Shown piece after piece: positions 1-7,028 of a DNA stretch of 16,710 bases; position 1 is the stretch's first letter; each line of letters opens with the position of its first letter. The position numbers and the translations under genes are program-made. Location: the NCBI GenBank assembly GCA_945862475.1, contig CAMAYW010000014.1, positions 1 through 16,710 of the forward strand, in the 5' to 3' direction. The notes under the pieces were generated by a model. The model saw nothing but the letters and a program-made list of their open reading frames with translations, ran no database searches and had not been told where the DNA came from. This stretch comes from Bacteriovorax stolpii. GTDB lineage: Bacteria > Bdellovibrionota > Bacteriovoracia > Bacteriovoracales > Bacteriovoracaceae.

Positions 1-573
1 AAGAGAAATACTTGATAGTCCAGTCACACAAGTGGCAGACGTAGACATAAAGAGAGCATCAATAAAATGAATCGTCTTTCCTGGTGCTGCTGACACAGGA
101 AGAATAAGAACTAAGGCGCCAAGAAGGATCCACCCACCGAAGGAGAGAAGAATAACTTGTGCGGGAGCTAGTTTAAGTCTAAAAAGAAAACTACTGGTTC
201 CAACATAATTTTTGGGAGCTTTCTCAGGCTTTTCATAGAGTGAAATGATGCTTGAGAATAAATGAACGGCCGATAACCAATACACAAACTCAATATCACC
301 CCAGGTGATGATCATAGGGATAAAAATGATCAATGAAAAAACAAAGCGCCTAAAAAAGTCCTCAAAACCTTCGCTTTTAAGAAAATTTCCGAGGAGGGAA
401 ATAAATAAAACTAAGGGTGCCATCCAAACTATATTTGAGGTGATTAAATCCATAGGAAGTTTCGCCAGAACTTCCGGAAATTTATTTGCTTTATGAAAAG
501 TGTAGATGAGGACAAATGCGCCATTGATGAAAATTTCAAGCATCAATGGGATTCTTCCCATAATATAATTCAT
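1..573 (-). CDS. TrkH/KtrB-family potassium uptake channel subunit, N-terminal part (runs off left edge)
   Basis: I translated this frame by hand; it stays open for 191 codons from ATG 573 to base 1. Residues about 133-190 match the first membrane-pore-membrane unit of the Trk/Ktr/HKT family: a PAQ motif (137-139), a hydrophobic helix (about 140-160), then the pore sequence ALFMSTSATCVTGLS (173-187). The glycine of TCVTGL is the expected selectivity-filter glycine. The family moves K+ across the inner membrane and normally pairs with a cytosolic NAD/ATP-binding TrkA/KtrA subunit, which is not in the window. About 130 residues with several hydrophobic stretches (about 12-26, 48-62, 78-92, 96-112) precede the pore unit, more than in a minimal KtrB. 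The start is the first ATG after an in-frame stop at 601-603; no strong ribosome-binding site precedes it. It is divergent from the methyltransferase gene at 620. Family is sure; TrkH versus KtrB is not. Confidence 0.85.
   Translation of the reverse strand, partial: MNYIMGRIPLMLEIFINGAFVLIYTFHKANKFPEVLAKLPMDLITSNIVWMAPLVLFISLLGNFLKSEGFEDFFRRFVFSLIIFIPMIITWGDIEFVYWLSAVHLFSSIISLYEKPEKAPKNYVGTSSFLFRLKLAPAQVILLSFGGWILLGALVLILPVSAAPGKTIHFIDALFMSTSATCVTGLSSISL
521..549. repeat. Perfect 9-bp inverted repeat inside the transporter gene start
   Basis: CCATTGATG (521-529) and CATCAATGG (541-549) are exact reverse complements separated by 11 bases. On the transporter mRNA the hairpin would lie about 25-53 bases after the start codon. 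No T-tract follows on either strand, so it does not look like a terminator. It may affect translation initiation or be chance. Confidence 0.4.
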
Positions 574-619
574 GTAGATAATTTTACGCTTTTTTTCTAA
601 TTACTCATAGGAATTGTTC

Positions 620-1207
620 ATGAGCTCAAAACGTACTACCCCCTTTAAGATCGATGGCATTGATAGCTTGGGGCAGGGAGTTAGTAAAATCACTGATCGG
701 ATTACTTTCATAGCTAAAACGGCTATTGGGGATGAGGGTGAAGCCGAAATTATGTCGGAAAAGAAAGGGGTGGTTTTTGCGAGACTTAAAACGTTAGCGA
801 GAGCATCAAGTAGCCGCATTGTTCCGGAATGTCCGCACTTTAGCATTTGCCCCTCTTGTCACTATCTCCACATGAGTTATGCCGATGAAATAAAAATTAA
901 ACAGGAAAGTTTTGCAAAACTCTTTCGAAAGTTGCCCCTACAAAAGATTGAAGTCATTGAAGCTCCCAAACGACTTGGATACCGCAATCGAATTCAATTG
1001 CACTATAGTCTCAAATCTAAGCTAATCGGGATGCGAGATCCTTTGAATTTTATTATTCACCCTATTCCAAATTGCATGATAGCTCTTCCTGAAGTCCAAA
1101 ATGAAATCATTCGCCTAACCCAAAATAACCAATGGCTAAAGGAGGCACCCTCTGCCCCTATGGAAGGCCATGTTGAAATTTATTGGCATAAAATAGGCTT
1201 TTGGTGA
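620..1207 (+). CDS. RlmD-like (TrmA/RumA family) RNA uracil-C5 methyltransferase, 5' part of a frameshifted gene
   Basis: This 195-residue piece holds the N-terminal half of a radical-independent, SAM-dependent uracil-C5 RNA methyltransferase. Residues 1-65 resemble a TRAM RNA-binding domain. C71, C77 and C80 (CPHFSICPSC) plus C152 reproduce the spacing of the four [4Fe-4S] ligands of RlmD, and RLGYRNRIQL (118-127) is the conserved segment after the cluster. ATG 620 is preferred over TTG 614 because AGGA (609-612) lies 7 bases before it. The frame ends at TGA 1205-1207 just before the catalytic domain, which continues in another frame. One extra T in the TTTT run at 1199-1202 would join the halves into one protein of about 366 residues, near the family size. 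The target uracil (23S U1939 for E. coli RlmD) is not proven here. Confidence 0.82.
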   Translation: MSSKRTTPFKIDGIDSLGQGVSKITDRITFIAKTAIGDEGEAEIMSEKKGVVFARLKTLARASSSRIVPECPHFSICPSCHYLHMSYADEIKIKQESFAKLFRKLPLQKIEVIEAPKRLGYRNRIQLHYSLKSKLIGMRDPLNFIIHPIPNCMIALPEVQNEIIRLTQNNQWLKEAPSAPMEGHVEIYWHKIGFW

Positions 1208-1719
1208 ATTGGAATAAACCCTACTCGGAGGGAGGATTTTCCCAAGTTTATGAGGAGATGAATTTAAAGCTCAAAAAAATTCTCCAAGAAGAGCTTGAAA
1301 AACAGAATATTTCAGGATTACTTGACCTTTTTGGTGGGAACGGAAATCTCTCTGAGGGCTTATCCTACAAGAATAGACTTTGCGTCGATATCTATCAGAA
1401 TTTAAAGGGCGAAGACTTCCTCAATCTGAATCTTTATGAGGACCATGCATTGGGAAAAATCCTCAAAGAAATTAAGAAACGTGAGCTCTTTGTCTCTCAT
1501 TTGATACTAGATCCACCACGATCTGGATTAAGGGATCTCCATTATTGGCTTGATCAGATTAAACCTAAATATGTTGCTTATGTGAGCTGTGATCCTCATA
1601 CGATGGTGAGAGATTTAGAAAAAATTCAAGGTTATTCAATCCAAAAATCTCTCCTATTTGACTTTTTTCCCTCTACCTTTCACTTTGAGAGTCTGATTTT
1701 TCTCGAGAGAAAAGATTGA
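1204..1719 (+). CDS. RlmD-like RNA uracil-C5 methyltransferase, 3' catalytic part of the frameshifted gene
   Basis: This piece carries the SAM-binding catalytic domain missing from the preceding frame. Numbered from GTG 1204: GGFSQV (10-15) is the family's FxQ-type motif; LLDLFGGNGNL (39-49) is the SAM motif I; DPPRSG (103-108) is motif IV; YVSCDP (126-131) contains the nucleophile C129; and FPSTFHFES (155-163) contains the general base E162. No catalytic residue appears lost, so decay, if real, is recent. GTG 1204 overlaps the upstream TGA as GTGA, with TAGG 6 bases earlier, so termination-reinitiation producing two polypeptides is conceivable. A sequencing error or a recent indel is simpler. 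An ATG at 1258 is a third possible start but would cut off the FxQ motif. Confidence 0.82.
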   Translation: MNWNKPYSEGGFSQVYEEMNLKLKKILQEELEKQNISGLLDLFGGNGNLSEGLSYKNRLCVDIYQNLKGEDFLNLNLYEDHALGKILKEIKKRELFVSHLILDPPRSGLRDLHYWLDQIKPKYVAYVSCDPHTMVRDLEKIQGYSIQKSLLFDFFPSTFHFESLIFLERKD

Positions 1720-1726
1720 ATTAAGT

Positions 1727-1755
1727 TTTACAAAAATCATCCTCTTCCTTAGAAT
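1727..1755 (+). promoter_or_regulatory. Sigma70-type promoter for pilF-rodZ
   Basis: TTTACA (1727-1732), a 17-base spacer and TAGAAT (1750-1755) match the consensus at 5 of 6 positions in each hexamer. Transcription would start near 1762, leaving a short leader with a GAGGAGA ribosome-binding site before ATG 1787. Confidence 0.6.
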
Positions 1756-1786
1756 AAAATAAAGCTTTTATATTTGAGGAGAAATC

Positions 1787-2623
1787 ATGCTTTCTTGGAA
1801 TTTTATGAAATCCACATTTTTCATTATTTTGACCCTCATTCTTGTCACGTCTTGTGCTTCAAAAAGCCAAGAGCTTAAAGAAAAACAAGTAGGCCTCTAT
1901 TTTGGTGCAGGCATGCAAAACCTGATGGACAAGCAGTACACTGAAGCGCTTAAAAATTTTTTGAAAGCGAATGAACTCGATCCCAATAATTCTGAAATTT
2001 TAAATAACCTAGGAATGTCTTACTACTTTAAGGGCGAAAAAGATCTTGCGATTAAAACTCTTAACAAGTCTCTGAAAATTAATGAAGACAACTCTGATGC
2101 GAAGGTGAATCTTGCCTCAATATATTTTCAGGAAAAAAGATTCGAAGAAGCTGAAAAGACCTATAAGAAAGTTCTCAGAGATTTAACCTACGATAAGCAA
2201 ACAAGAACTTATTACAATTTAGGTGTTTTAGAATTAAATCATAAAAAAGACACGAGAGCGGCTGAAGCCTACTTCAAAAAATCAATTAAAGAAGATGATA
2301 ATTACTGTCCGTCTTATTTTCAATTGGGGCTCATCCAATACAATAGAAGGCAATTTAAAACCGCACTTAAAAACTTAAAAGAAGCCTCCATGGGAGATTG
2401 TTATGAATCTCCGGCACCTCATTATTACCAAGCTCTCTCTATGATTAATCTTGGCCGCTATGACGAAGCCAGAATAAAATTAGATGAAATCGAAACACAT
2501 TTTAAGAAAAGTATCTTTGCTACAAAAGCGAGAGCAAAAGCACTTGAAATCTCAAACATTGAAAGTAGAAAAACATCAGAATCTCATGCATCAAGGAAGG
2601 TGCTTGAGTCTCCGAATTTCTAA
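1787..2623 (+). CDS. pilF: PilF/PilW-like TPR lipoprotein (type IV pilus assembly)
   Basis: 278 residues. Residues 1-22 form a lipoprotein signal (hydrophobic 11-20) with the lipobox VTSC, acylation Cys at 23. The rest is about six tetratricopeptide repeats: roughly 35-68, 69-102, 103-136, 140-173, 174-207 and 211-240, with typical A/G-Y-A spacing such as LNNLGMSYYFKGEKDLAIK. PilF/PilW is the outer-membrane pilotin that helps assemble the PilQ secretin of type IV pili. Its length is close to the roughly 250 residues of known PilF. The next gene is rodZ, and pilF-rodZ adjacency is conserved in many gammaproteobacteria, which supports PilF over a generic TPR lipoprotein such as NlpI. A GAGGAGA ribosome-binding site precedes ATG 1787; ATG 1805 is an alternative that would still leave a signal peptide. 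The last 25 residues are polar and probably disordered. Confidence 0.75.
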   Translation: MLSWNFMKSTFFIILTLILVTSCASKSQELKEKQVGLYFGAGMQNLMDKQYTEALKNFLKANELDPNNSEILNNLGMSYYFKGEKDLAIKTLNKSLKINEDNSDAKVNLASIYFQEKRFEEAEKTYKKVLRDLTYDKQTRTYYNLGVLELNHKKDTRAAEAYFKKSIKEDDNYCPSYFQLGLIQYNRRQFKTALKNLKEASMGDCYESPAPHYYQALSMINLGRYDEARIKLDEIETHFKKSIFATKARAKALEISNIESRKTSESHASRKVLESPNF

Positions 2624-2643
2624 ATAGACCAAGGACGGGTTGA

Positions 2644-3822
2644 ATGGATAGACAGGAAACAAATGATATCAGTACTCCAACTGCTAGTGTTGGTCTTTTA
2701 GGTGAATATCTGAAGCAAAAGAGAATTGATAAAAATTATACTCTCGAGAAGCTTTCACAAAAAACGAAGATATCAGTTAATATTTTAAAATCACTTGAAA
2801 CTGATGATTATGATCATTTGCCTAGCGCTGCCTACATCAAAGGCTTTGTTACAAGTTACGTCAAAGTACTCGGTCTTCCACTCGATGAAGCCATCAACAA
2901 GATGGAATACACCTACCTGAATGTCCTTGGTAAACCATTCCCTGCCCTTAATCATACAAAAAACATGATTGCAGCTTCTCCCGTTACACAAAGATCTCAA
3001 TCGACTGATGAGGATCCAACTCCGCATGAAGTAATTGAGAGTGGTGATTCCATCATTGAAAATACGAAATCATTTCTCCCTATCATCATTTTTGGGGTTA
3101 TCGTTCTCGTCTTTGTTGGTGGATATAAACTCATTTCTTCAGTTGTCGAAAGTGAAGTAAGTGATCAAAAAACGAAAGATTTAGGTCCAAAGATTGAATC
3201 AAGTTCTGCCCTCGTAAAAGATAGCTCAAGAGAAAAAGAATCAAAAAATGATTTCAGAAATGCTCAGGGCGATAAAACAGCGGATCAGGGATCACAAAAA
3301 GAAGCAAAGGCTGATGAAAATAAAGCGTTGCCTGAATTTCAGAGAAACTTTCCACCTGTGGAATTTAAAAAAGTTAAGGGAAAACTTTATAACGTAAAAA
3401 TGGATGCTCCTGAAAATAGTGACGAAACTCTTCTTCCAAAGCAAATTAAAGACTCCATGAACTCTGATTTACAAAATCTTTATATCAGGGCGGTGGAAGG
3501 TAATACTTGGTTAAGTTACAAAATTGATAATAATCCGATTGCAAGTGTGATTATCAATAAAGGTAGTGATCTTCTTCTCCAAGGAAGCGAAATTAGAATT
3601 TTCTTAGGTAACGTTAACGTCACAAGAATTTTTTATAACAACTATATGATTGAGACTCCAACCAAATCAGGTGTTAAGAGTCTTATCTTTCCAGAAGAGA
3701 GTAATCCGAAGTACCAACTTCCATTATTTCCAAAAGCAAAAGATGACATTCTTTACACAGCAGAAGAGTACATCAAGCGCATGCAGATGGAAGAGGAAGA
3801 ACTTGAGAAAAGAAAAGAGTAA
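2644..3822 (+). CDS. rodZ: RodZ-like cytoskeletal/cell-shape protein (HTH, one membrane helix, periplasmic domain)
   Basis: 392 residues with RodZ architecture: a cytoplasmic helix-turn-helix domain (about 16-95, GEYLKQKRIDKNYTLEKLSQ onward, with the family-typical AAYIKGFVTSYVKVLGL), a linker, one membrane helix (144-165), a long charged low-complexity linker (about 170-245), and a DUF4115-like periplasmic beta domain (about 278-350, RAVEGNTWLSYKID). A charged helical tail ends in EEEELEKRKE. RodZ links MreB filaments to the elongasome and sets rod shape. AAGGA (2631-2635) lies 8 bases before ATG 2644; the gap to pilF is 20 bases, so the two are likely co-transcribed. It ends 5 bases before the convergent LptF/G gene. 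The linker is Lys/Glu/Ser-rich rather than the Pro-rich linker of some RodZ proteins. Confidence 0.85.
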   Translation: MDRQETNDISTPTASVGLLGEYLKQKRIDKNYTLEKLSQKTKISVNILKSLETDDYDHLPSAAYIKGFVTSYVKVLGLPLDEAINKMEYTYLNVLGKPFPALNHTKNMIAASPVTQRSQSTDEDPTPHEVIESGDSIIENTKSFLPIIIFGVIVLVFVGGYKLISSVVESEVSDQKTKDLGPKIESSSALVKDSSREKESKNDFRNAQGDKTADQGSQKEAKADENKALPEFQRNFPPVEFKKVKGKLYNVKMDAPENSDETLLPKQIKDSMNSDLQNLYIRAVEGNTWLSYKIDNNPIASVIINKGSDLLLQGSEIRIFLGNVNVTRIFYNNYMIETPTKSGVKSLIFPEESNPKYQLPLFPKAKDDILYTAEEYIKRMQMEEEELEKRKE

Positions 3823-3827
3823 GAGAC

Positions 3828-4955
3828 TTATTGCCAGTCTAGTTTTCTAAAGAATTTAAAACCTAAAAATGAAATCACAGTGACAGGAAGGAATACAGCG
3901 ACCGGGATCGGAAGCTGTCCTTTCTTAGCGACGCTCACTAAAGAAAAGTACAAAGCATAGTAGAGGATGAGACACAAAAGCCCCATGAGTCCTGAATTTT
4001 TTGATTTACCACGATTACCAGAAATTCCTAGAGAAAAGCCCAAAAAACAAAATACAAAACAAATCAGGGCCCCATTCTTTCTATTCCAAAACTCATACTT
4101 TGCGTTAAAGAATTCTTTCTTATTAAAGTTATAAACTTTTTTGGCTTCCTCTTCCGTCATCTTCAGAACGCCCTTCAGTTCCTCGGAAGTGAGCATCGTT
4201 TCTTTGATACTAAATTGATCTTCAAATTGTTTTTGTGAAATAGGGAAAACATATTTATCAAATAAGATTTTTTCAATCTCCACACCTTTAGCACGTCCAA
4301 TAATATTTCCTTCAAATAAAGTGAGTGTTAATTTCTCAGTTAAGGTCTCTGGAGAGCGCTCAAAAATCAGTTCTCCTCGTTCCGCAAAAATGACCTTCTG
4401 TGAATCTTCATTCTCTTTAAGATGGAGAAAGACTTCTTTTAGGTCTCTCCCATACTTCGTGGACTGACTGGCAAATAAGGTAAGGTTTGGTATGAGTGTA
4501 AAAAACTGGCCCTCTTTAATGCCTGCTAATAATCCACTTGAGGTGAGGTAGTTAATTTTTTGTTTAAAGGATTTATTCGATTTTGGAATAACAGATTGGT
4601 TTAAGTGATAAACACTCAAAGTGAGAATGCCGGCCACCAATAAAAAGGGCATCAGTATTCTGGTTTTAGTTAGGCCTCCCGCACGCATTGCAATATATTC
4701 TGAGTCGGCAGAGAGTCGATTCATACAAAAAATAGTTGAGAAAAACACTGCAATGGGAAGAGAGAGAGGAACAAAGGTCAGGGCAATATTGCCAATTAGC
4801 TTCGACATAAACCAAGGCGAGACGTCTCTCGTCACCAAAAGTTCAGTCATTTTGAAAAGTTCAAAGGTTAAAAGGAAGCTAATAAAGAAGAACGTACTGA
4901 CCACAAGTGGCAGAATGAATTGTGCGGCCAGATAACGTTGCAGCAATAATCTCAT
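3828..4955 (-). CDS. LptF/LptG-family lipopolysaccharide export permease
   Basis: 375 residues from ATG 4955. The N-terminus has hydrophobic helices at about 10-35, 60-80 and 100-120, followed by a soluble periplasmic beta-jellyroll-like region (about 130-270) and three C-terminal helices (about 295-372). LSLPIAVFFSTIFCMNRLSA followed by DSEYIAMRAGG is the conserved loop region of YjgP/YjgQ proteins, including the DSE and RAxG elements. LptF and LptG form the membrane part of the LptB2FG transporter, which extracts LPS from the inner membrane. The RLSADSE signature leans towards LptF, but I cannot separate F from G reliably, and the partner gene is not adjacent. A TTG at 4964 has an AGAG sequence a few bases upstream and could be the true start, adding three residues. 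It is convergent with rodZ and divergent from pepA. Confidence 0.82.
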   Translation of the reverse strand: MRLLLQRYLAAQFILPLVVSTFFFISFLLTFELFKMTELLVTRDVSPWFMSKLIGNIALTFVPLSLPIAVFFSTIFCMNRLSADSEYIAMRAGGLTKTRILMPFLLVAGILTLSVYHLNQSVIPKSNKSFKQKINYLTSSGLLAGIKEGQFFTLIPNLTLFASQSTKYGRDLKEVFLHLKENEDSQKVIFAERGELIFERSPETLTEKLTLTLFEGNIIGRAKGVEIEKILFDKYVFPISQKQFEDQFSIKETMLTSEELKGVLKMTEEEAKKVYNFNKKEFFNAKYEFWNRKNGALICFVFCFLGFSLGISGNRGKSKNSGLMGLLCLILYYALYFSLVSVAKKGQLPIPVAVFLPVTVISFLGFKFFRKLDWQ

Positions 4956-4975
4956 AAATAACAAGTTACTCTAGA

Positions 4976-5004
4976 TTCACCTTTCCATCAAGAAATGGCA
5001 GAAT
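4976..5004 (+). promoter_or_regulatory. Weak promoter candidate for the pepA operon
   Basis: TTCACC (4976-4981), a 17-base spacer and CAGAAT (4999-5004) match the sigma70 consensus at 4 of 6 positions each. The spacing and the AGAAT core resemble the better candidates at 1727 and 11613. A TATAAA at 5013-5018 runs into the ribosome-binding site and is too close to the start to be a normal -10. Confidence 0.3.
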
Positions 5005-5029
5005 AAGCACACTATAAAAGGAGCATTTC

Positions 5030-6571
5030 ATGCAAATTCATCTCGACCTCGTCGGGGACCAATTCCTCGGTTCAGATCTTAAAATTTTAACGGCTTTCCA
5101 AAAAGTAAATAACACAAAACCGGCACCAAAGACAAAGGCGCCACAAGCGCCAAGCATTTCAATTGATCACTGGAGTGATAAAGGTCTTAAAGAAGAATTC
5201 CATAATCTAAAGTCATCAAAACACTTTAAAGCAGCTAAAGATGAAACTTTATCTTTCACAGGAGCGACTGGCGAAACAGTTTGGGTCGTTGGACTTGGAG
5301 AGAAAACGAAAGTTTCTGCTGAAGATATTAGAAAATCTGTAGCAAAACTTTATAAGGGAGCGAAGTCAGGAAAATTCTCAACCATCGCTTTTGATGTCCC
5401 AGGATTTAATGTTGTTCATGATGAAGCAGAAACGGCTCAACTTATTTCTGAATCTGTCCATATGTCTGACTATTCTTTTGATAAATACAAATCAAAAAAA
5501 TCTGAACCAAAAGAAATCACAATCATCTTAGGACATGCTGAAAAAAAGAACGCAGCAAAGATTCAAAAAGCACTTGAATCAACAAAGCACATAGCTGAAT
5601 CCATCAAAATTGCGAAAGATTTTGTGAATGAAGCTCCAAACGTCCTTCACTCTGAAGAGTACGCTCACCGAATTGAAGCTGATGTTAAAAAGAATCTTAA
5701 AGGTGTTAAAATTAAGATTCTTAATAAAGCTCAAATTCAAAAAGAAAAAATGGGCATGTTTCTCTCTGTGAATGCTGGTTCTGCCTATGAGCCACGTCTT
5801 GTTCACCTCACCTATGAACCGGCCCGCGCGACTTCAAAAACAAAACACATCGCTCTTGTTGGTAAAGGGATCACTTTTGATACAGGTGGATACTGTATCA
5901 AACCAGGTGCAAGCATGGCCGGCATGAAAAATGATATGGGTGGTTCTGCAACTGTTTATGGAGCTTTTAGAGCTGCCGTTTTAGAAAAAGCACCTGTTAA
6001 GATCACTTGTATCTTAGCGATCACTGATAATGCCATTAATGAGCACGCGACTTTCCCAGATGCGATCGTGACAGCAAGAAACGGGAAGACTGTTGAAATC
6101 CTTAATACAGACGCCGAAGGACGCCTCATTCTTGGTGATGCTCTTGATTATGCTTGTGACCAAAATCCACATTACATCATCGATGCCGCGACTTTAACGG
6201 GAGCCTGTCTTGTGGCCCTTGGAAATCAAGTTTGCGCCATCCTTGGAAACGATCAAAAATGGATTGAGGAAATTTTAAAATCAGCGAAAGAAAAAGATGA
6301 GTATATGTGGCAGCTCCCTATCATCAATGAATGGAGACAAGACATAAAATCAAAAATTGCTGACATTAAGAATATTGGAACTCCGATGAGAGCAGGAACA
6401 GCAATTGGAGCAGCTTTTCTTGAAGAGTTTATTAAAAATGACGTTAAGTGGGCGCACTTAGATGTAGCGGGAGTTGTTGATTCTCAATCTCACCTTCCTT
6501 ATTGCTCGGCCCATGGCGCCTCTGGTCTTATGATCAGATCTCTTACCCACCTTCTTGTTAATGCAAAATAA
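5030..6571 (+). CDS. pepA: Leucyl aminopeptidase (M17 family, PepA)
   Basis: 513 residues, near the usual 480-510. The M17 peptidase is a cytosolic hexameric di-metal enzyme that removes N-terminal residues, preferably leucine. The catalytic half is complete: K279, D284 and K291 in VGKGITFDTGGYCIKP, D302 in KNDMGG, and D361, E363 and R365 in NTDAEGR. The spacing between these equals that of E. coli PepA K270, D275, K282, D293, D352, E354 and R356. The N-terminal half (1-170) is the poorly conserved M17 N-domain and has a Pro/Lys-rich insert at about 28-42. AGGAG (5019-5023) is 6 bases before ATG 5030. The 3' end overlaps trmL by 11 bases, so this is the first gene of a three-gene unit. E. coli PepA also binds DNA in Xer recombination and carAB control; nothing here shows that role. 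Confidence 0.95.
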   Translation: MQIHLDLVGDQFLGSDLKILTAFQKVNNTKPAPKTKAPQAPSISIDHWSDKGLKEEFHNLKSSKHFKAAKDETLSFTGATGETVWVVGLGEKTKVSAEDIRKSVAKLYKGAKSGKFSTIAFDVPGFNVVHDEAETAQLISESVHMSDYSFDKYKSKKSEPKEITIILGHAEKKNAAKIQKALESTKHIAESIKIAKDFVNEAPNVLHSEEYAHRIEADVKKNLKGVKIKILNKAQIQKEKMGMFLSVNAGSAYEPRLVHLTYEPARATSKTKHIALVGKGITFDTGGYCIKPGASMAGMKNDMGGSATVYGAFRAAVLEKAPVKITCILAITDNAINEHATFPDAIVTARNGKTVEILNTDAEGRLILGDALDYACDQNPHYIIDAATLTGACLVALGNQVCAILGNDQKWIEEILKSAKEKDEYMWQLPIINEWRQDIKSKIADIKNIGTPMRAGTAIGAAFLEEFIKNDVKWAHLDVAGVVDSQSHLPYCSAHGASGLMIRSLTHLLVNAK

Positions 6572-7028
6572 TCACTTCAAAATTGTTTTATTTGCGCCTG
6601 AGATTCCCGGTAATACCGGGAGTATCGGGCGCACTTGTGTCGCTCTTAACTTAGAGCTGATTCTGATAAAACCCTATGGTTTTGAAATTGACGAAAAAGC
6701 TGTCAGACGAGCGGGACTCGATTACTGGAAGCATGTTCAACTCAAAGAATTTGAATCATGGGAAGATTTTCTTATTAAAGAAAAACCAGAGCGCTCGAAG
6801 CTTCTTTTCTTTGAAAATAATGGAGCGAAACTTCACTACGATGCTCCCTACTCAAAAGACTGCTATCTCATCTTTGGAGGGGAGACGAGAGGAATTCCTT
6901 ACGAAGTTGAAAATGAATACCTCTCACAGCTTTATCGCCTTCCAATGTTTTCGGATGAGATCAGATCCCTTAATCTTTCGAACGTCGCTACGGCCGTTGC
7001 CTATGAGTGCATGAGGCATTTCATTTGA
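6561..7028 (+). CDS. trmL: tRNA (cytidine(34)-2'-O)-methyltransferase TrmL (SPOUT family)
   Basis: 155 residues, the normal size of a minimal SPOUT methyltransferase of the TrmL type. It methylates the 2'-O of the wobble nucleotide (C34 or cmnm5U34) in tRNA-Leu isoacceptors using SAM. Recognisable blocks are PEIPGNTGSIGRTC (13-26), LIKPYGFEID (35-44), RRAGLDYW (49-56), the SAM-knot motif FGGETRGIP (105-113) and LPMFSDEIRSLNLSNVATAV (127-146). All align with E. coli TrmL. ATG 6561 lies inside the pepA stop region (11-base overlap) and has no clear ribosome-binding site, which fits translational coupling. TTG 6555 would add two residues only. The stop overlaps the preferred start of the next gene. 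Confidence 0.93.
   Translation: MQNNHFKIVLFAPEIPGNTGSIGRTCVALNLELILIKPYGFEIDEKAVRRAGLDYWKHVQLKEFESWEDFLIKEKPERSKLLFFENNGAKLHYDAPYSKDCYLIFGGETRGIPYEVENEYLSQLYRLPMFSDEIRSLNLSNVATAVAYECMRHFI

Noticed and set aside
601..846. Minus-strand open frame opposite the RlmD-like gene
   Set aside because: It lies wholly antisense to a well-supported coding region and shows no recognisable protein features or ribosome-binding site.
2791..3027. Minus-strand open frame inside rodZ
   Set aside because: Antisense to the HTH domain and linker of rodZ; no independent support.
3650..3850. Plus-strand frame overlapping the rodZ 3' end
   Set aside because: Reads the rodZ C-terminal codons in another frame; low-complexity basic sequence, no start signal.
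4621..4935. 104-codon plus-strand frame opposite the LptF/G gene
   Set aside because: Antisense to conserved permease codons, basic random-looking composition.
5013..5018. TATAAA as a -10 box for pepA
   Set aside because: It abuts the ribosome-binding site and would place the transcript start at or inside the ribosome-binding region.
6676..7014. 112-codon plus-strand frame inside trmL
   Set aside because: The trmL frame has full motif conservation; the other frame has none.
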